Shown here piece by piece: positions 61,293 through 64,000 of a stretch of 64,000 bases of DNA; within the stretch, counting starts at the first letter, position 1, and the number at the start of each line of letters is the position of its first letter. The notes below the pieces were generated by a model. The model worked only from the letters and a program-made list of their open reading frames with translations, made no database searches and had not been told where the DNA came from. A program made the translations under genes and the position numbers. This DNA comes from Lysobacter dokdonensis DS-58 (GTDB taxonomy: Bacteria; Pseudomonadota; Gammaproteobacteria; Xanthomonadales; Xanthomonadaceae), in contig NZ_JRKJ01000002.1 in the NCBI RefSeq assembly GCF_000770795.1, positions 372,001 to 436,000 of the forward strand, in the 5' to 3' direction.

Positions 61293-61362
61293 GAGGGCCC
61301 CTGCCTGATGACTCGGCGCAATGTAGAGGAAATCGGCGGGAGAGTGACACCGGGTCATGGAC

Positions 61363-61785
61363 TCACGACCCTGGCGGTGACGGTGGCACCGGCGGCACGT
61401 CACCGCGTTCGTGCTTGTCCAGGATGGCGTACTTGGTCACGACGAGCTCTCCGCCGTAAGCGCCCATGTGCCCGTGTCGCTTCGCGCGGAAGACCCCGGT
61501 GATCTCGACGACTCGGTTGTGCATTGGCGCGAGGCGAACCGCGCCGTCGCTGATGTCACCCGGCACCATCCATAGGCACCGCTTGCTGTCGCCGACGATG
61601 TCATCGACGAACTGGCAGACGAATACCGCTTCGAAGCGCACGACGGCAGCGCCCGAGATCCGCACTTCCTTTCCGTCGTAGGCGTCGGGGTCCTTCAACA
61701 GCGCAGAGATCGGGACGGGTGTGGGATTCGCGCCACACGCGGGAAGGGCGAGCGCCAGCAGCGTGGCAACGAACACGATGCGCAT
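61363..61785 (-). CDS. putative lipoprotein with OB-like fold
   Basis: A 140-residue protein with lipobox ALPAC, then LLKDPDAYDGKEVRISGAAV and a VVEITGVFRAK strand, an arrangement reminiscent of OB-fold lipoproteins. Two Cys in FVCQF and RCLW. Start 61785; an ATG two codons earlier is an alternative. Confidence 0.55.
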   Translation of the reverse strand: MRIVFVATLLALALPACGANPTPVPISALLKDPDAYDGKEVRISGAAVVRFEAVFVCQFVDDIVGDSKRCLWMVPGDISDGAVRLAPMHNRVVEITGVFRAKRHGHMGAYGGELVVTKYAILDKHERGDVPPVPPSPPGS

Positions 61786-61855
61786 GGGCATGCTTCGACT
61801 CAATGAACTCCCCAGATGGCGACGAGCTTACAAGCACAATGACTGGAACGGGCAA

Positions 61856-61881
61856 TGTCCGCTTTGGGTCGAAAGCGGACA
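61856..61881. repeat. dispersed palindromic repeat, type B (last copy seen)
   Basis: TGTCCGCTTT-GGGTCG-AAAGCGGACA, a textbook perfect copy with 10-bp arms. No copy is seen beyond this point. Confidence 0.8.
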
Positions 61882-61944
61882 CTGGCCAGGCCGGTCGGAT
61901 CGCCGTTTATGCGAACAGGGCCAGTTAGGCGACGAGGGTGCACG

Positions 61945-62553
61945 TCAGGGTCGAAGCTGGCGAGCAAGTCGTTCCAAATCATCAGCGATGTGCGTGAGCA
62001 GCATCGTGCTATTTGGATTCTCGTACTTGAAATCTATGCCCCCCCCCGGTGAGGGGATGCGATCCCGCAATGCATCCTTCATGAGAATCGCTCTAACTTT
62101 GAATTTCCGAGTGTATTCGGCGATCGCAGCTTCATGCGCAGCAGTCACTTCGCGCACTCTTTTTTCGAAGATTTCTTGCTGCTTTTGTTCGTCACGTTCC
62201 TTGATTTGGTCAAACCAGCTCTCTAGCTCTTCCCGGCCAGCTTGGTCAGCTTGTGTCACGAGCGCGCGCACTGAGTCGACCAACTTCAACGTCGAGTCTT
62301 TGAGATCGGCGTGGCTAAGCTTGACGTATTCGTTGCCGTGCGCAGGCAGTAAACCGAGACGTTCGCGAAAGTCATCTAGCTGCTTCTCCAGCGTGTCAAT
62401 TTGGGCGCGCAGTTGATCGATAACCGAACGAAATGCCCAACGAGCAGTCGCGTATGCCACGGCGACGGCAATTACAAAGAAGAGAGCGAATGTGAACGGA
62501 GCAGTGATCAACGTGCCCCATTCCCCCTGAAGGAATTTAATCAGCTCGATCAC
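61945..62553 (-). CDS. membrane-anchored coiled-coil protein
   Basis: A 202-residue protein with one N-terminal transmembrane helix (APFTFALFFVIAVAVAYA) and a long cytoplasmic coiled coil (IDQLRAQIDTLEKQLDDFRER; QKQQEIFEKRVREV). GTG 62553 has GGGGAGGGA upstream. Unknown function; the design resembles membrane-tethered structural or effector proteins. Confidence 0.6.
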   Translation of the reverse strand: MIELIKFLQGEWGTLITAPFTFALFFVIAVAVAYATARWAFRSVIDQLRAQIDTLEKQLDDFRERLGLLPAHGNEYVKLSHADLKDSTLKLVDSVRALVTQADQAGREELESWFDQIKERDEQKQQEIFEKRVREVTAAHEAAIAEYTRKFKVRAILMKDALRDRIPSPGGGIDFKYENPNSTMLLTHIADDLERLARQLRP

Positions 62554-62847
62554 GACGCTTCCCTCCCCAACGCCCGTCAATTAGTTACATCAGGATCGTC
62601 TCAACAGCCACTGAGATAGTCGCCGTGGAGCATTTTGTTCCACGACCAGCCAGGCAAGGCAGTTGGTAATCTCCGGCGTCACGCGACCGCAGAGGACCGA
62701 ATGAGCGCCGGATCCACGTGCTGTGGTCTTTACACGGAACGCGCTCGCAACGGCTTGGCATTGAGATGCCCTCGTTGGAGCAAGTCGTCACCGGGCTCCC
62801 GGTGTCCGGCGCATGAAGCGCCGTCCTTCTGTGCAAAAGGAATTGCC

Positions 62848-62952
62848 ATGCGTAAGCGGGAAGGCCGAAAGGCGGAAGTGCTGCACTTGTTTGTCCTCGG
62901 GGCGCAGCTTGCTGGGGCGCTACTGGACATCGCACTGAAGCTAATCGGATGA
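62848..62952 (+). CDS. 34-residue small protein
   Basis: A short frame, MRKREGRKAEVLHLF then LGAQLAGALLDIALKLIG: a basic start and an amphipathic or weakly hydrophobic helix. AGGAATTGCC precedes ATG 62848, and a strong terminator begins 8 bp after the stop. It is a complete small transcription unit by signals, though too short for homology judgement. Confidence 0.45.
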   Translation: MRKREGRKAEVLHLFVLGAQLAGALLDIALKLIG

Positions 62953-62959
62953 CGTTACC

Positions 62960-62992
62960 GAGGGCGTGGCTGCAGCCGCGCCCTCTTCTTTT
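62960..62992 (+). terminator. intrinsic terminator of the small gene
   Basis: GAGGGCGTGGC pairs with GCCGCGCCCTC (one G-T) around TGCA, then TTCTTTT. Confidence 0.8.
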
Positions 62993-63102
62993 CCGAAGTG
63001 CTTAAGCGTGTTGATTGCAAATCAATTGCTCTAAGCAAGTACAGCAACCCTCTCAGAGGCATTCCGGAAAATGATCTGGAAAATGCCCGGAAAATGAGAG
63101 AC

Positions 63103-63134
63103 AAAAAAAAGCACCTAGGTTTCCCTAAGTGCTT
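63103..63134 (-). terminator. tRNA-Lys terminator
   Basis: Minus strand: AAGCACTTAGG, GAAA loop, CCTAGGTGCTT and then eight T. It directly follows the CCA end of the tRNA-Lys 3' half, so this is the tRNA's native downstream flank. Confidence 0.85.
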
Positions 63135-63139
63135 GATCT

Positions 63140-63193
63140 TGGTGGGCCGTCAACGATTCGAACCTTGGACCTATTGATTAAGAGTCAACTGCT
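63140..63193 (-). tRNA. truncated tRNA-Lys(CTT), 3' half only
   Basis: Reading the minus strand: GCAGTTGA-CTCTTAA-TCAAT anticodon arm (anticodon CTT), GGTCC, a T-arm with TTCGAAT and acceptor strand ACGGCCC-A-CCA. The sequence before GCAG (the acceptor 5' strand and D-arm) is absent and replaced by unrelated DNA. One T-stem base is mismatched (G62). It is the duplicated attachment half of an integrated element. Confidence 0.85.
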
Positions 63194-63197
63194 TTAC

Positions 63198-63512
63198 TCA
63201 CCCCGCTCCAGTTTTGGCGCGTACTCGCGGAAAGTTCATTGCTACTTTCGACTTGCCTTGGACGGTCCGCGGACCCGTCGAAAGACCCCCGTGCCACTTA
63301 CACCGTCCCCCTCGGAGCTTCCCGCCGCGACAGGGCTTGCCAGCCTTCGTGAGCGCCTTGCACAGCCCGTGGTGACGCCGGCAGCGGGTGTATCCCTCCT
63401 CGGCGTATTCCGGGCAGGGGGAACCCCTCTCGGTCCTTGCCCTGCACCTGCCCCCACCCTTCCGCTTCTTCAAGGGGGTGTACCCCCACCCTCCAGACAT
63501 CCCGTTTTTCAT
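63198..63512 (-). CDS. HGGxSTGP-motif protein
   Basis: A 104-residue basic protein with six Cys and two zinc-ribbon-like units (CRARTERGSPC, CKALTKAGKPC) and the motif WHGGLSTGPRT near residue 85. HGGxSTGP proteins are found on phages and integrated elements. It is the first gene inside the element to the right of the tRNA half. ATG 63512 has GGGGAG upstream. Confidence 0.75.
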   Translation of the reverse strand: MKNGMSGGWGYTPLKKRKGGGRCRARTERGSPCPEYAEEGYTRCRRHHGLCKALTKAGKPCRGGKLRGGRCKWHGGLSTGPRTVQGKSKVAMNFPRVRAKTGAG

Positions 63513-63673
63513 CGGTCTCCCCACCAAAGTCATTCGTGCGCGCGTGCAGACACCCTCGTCGAAGTGACGACCCCCTAAGGGTGTGCCCCTCATCCGAAGG
63601 TCTGCCCTAGGACAATAGGCAGGGGACCCCCTCGGTCGTAGCCTCGCGCTACCCCTTCAGGAGGCCACCCCTC

Positions 63674-63880
63674 ATGCCCATCGACGAAGACCTGGCCAGT
63701 GTGGCCGACGCCTTGACATCCGCGATCGCGATGCTCGCAGCTGTTTCCCAGCCGCCGGAGGTCGCTGTGGCCTTTCGGAAGCACGTCGCCGCCCTTGCGA
63801 TGGCCAGCGGTGAGACCGATGGCGTCAAGGCGGGGATGCTGGACGCGATCGTTGGCAGGCTCGACGCCCTGATCGAATAG
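63674..63880 (+). CDS. small helical protein
   Basis: A 68-residue acidic all-helical protein (IDEDLASVADALTSAIAMLA; MLDAIVGRLDALIE). Likely real by codon pattern and compactness; no family assigned. Divergent from the HGGxSTGP gene. Confidence 0.5.
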   Translation: MPIDEDLASVADALTSAIAMLAAVSQPPEVAVAFRKHVAALAMASGETDGVKAGMLDAIVGRLDALIE

Positions 63881-63885
63881 GCCAA

Positions 63886-64000
63886 TCACGTGCCACCTCC
63901 GAACCTCTTCGCGATGCTCTCTTGATCGGCTATGGCCTCCTCGTTGTGAGACTGAGGCTGCGCCCTCTTTGCCGCCCTAGCCCGCTTCAAGCGGTTCGTA
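63886..64000 (-). CDS. C-terminal end of a gene entering from the right
   Basis: The minus-strand frame is open from base 63999 to a TGA at 63886 and gives 37 residues, basic then acidic (RLKRARAAKRAQ, NEEAIADQESIAKRFGG). The start lies outside the window; nothing more can be said. Confidence 0.4.
   Translation of the reverse strand, partial: TNRLKRARAAKRAQPQSHNEEAIADQESIAKRFGGGT

Noticed and set aside
38445-61881. The repeats as integron attC sites of a cassette array
   Set aside because: Small genes separated by palindromes and a recombinase look integron-like, but I found no RYYYAAC/GTTRRRY core pairs, orientations are mixed, and the recombinase lacks the IntI-type extra domain.
38445-61881. 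CRISPR array
   Set aside because: Copies are kilobases apart and irregular; there are no spacers of constant length and no cas genes.
63140-63193. Functional tRNA-Lys gene
   Set aside because: The D-arm and 5' acceptor strand are missing and a T-stem base is mismatched, so it can only be an attachment half.
63129-63578. A 149-codon plus-strand frame across the tRNA half
   Set aside because: It reads through the tRNA-Lys remnant and antisense to the HGGxSTGP gene; Pro-rich shadow.

Overview
The window looks like chromosome from a high-GC gammaproteobacterium of the Xanthomonadaceae, most likely Lysobacter or a close relative. The evidence is the strong GC bias at third codon positions, two TonB-dependent receptors, secreted enzymes such as sulfatases and a PNGase A-type amidase, and many ATGA/GTGA start-stop overlaps. 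The genus is an inference from gene content; no rRNA is present to confirm it.

Positions 1 to 38.2 kb are dense, ordinary-looking chromosome. In order it holds: two sulfatase genes with an outer-membrane transporter-like gene; a zinc alcohol dehydrogenase; a QueC-like PP-loop protein; an ArsR/SRPBCC pair with twin operators over the regulator's start codon; a PEP-mutase family enzyme; a DUF4331 / TonB receptor / TPR / HupE / ECF sigma / anti-sigma block (7.1-14.3 kb), probably one envelope uptake system with its own sigma switch; a secreted PNGase A homologue; a DUF72 / NAD(P)HX dehydratase / histidine phosphatase operon; a LysR plus histidine kinase cistron facing a small exported protein; a porin-like / beta-carbonic anhydrase / DUF3667 operon; a run of small membrane and DUF proteins; an S41 peptidase; and a second TonB receptor that converges with a CadC-like TPR regulator.

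From about 38.2 to 63.2 kb the character changes. Genes are short, mostly unrecognised, on both strands and widely spaced, and base composition looks lower in GC. About 21 loci carry a dispersed palindromic repeat (arms TGTCCGCT...AGCGGACA) that I did not see in the first 38 kb. A stand-alone catalytic-domain tyrosine recombinase (53.7 kb) has a repeat on each side, and a fragment of its 3' end next to another repeat lies 13 kb away. Several small gene families recur here: four copies of a four-cysteine protein of about 85 residues, three SpoIIAA/STAS-like proteins, a pair of Trp-rich proteins and a pair of MSP-starting helical proteins. Three genes share a promoter-plus-leader of about 80 bp whose predicted hairpins sit on the ribosome binding site. 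This is the most novel part of the window: an accessory platform of small-gene paralogues, shared leaders and mosaic repeats.

The accessory stretch starts beside a tRNA-3'-end-like sequence (38.24 kb). It ends at a truncated tRNA-Lys(CTT) 3' half with its intact terminator (63.10-63.19 kb), which is the footprint expected at the distal end of an element integrated in tRNA-Lys. That element would extend beyond the right edge; it begins with an HGGxSTGP-type protein and two small genes.
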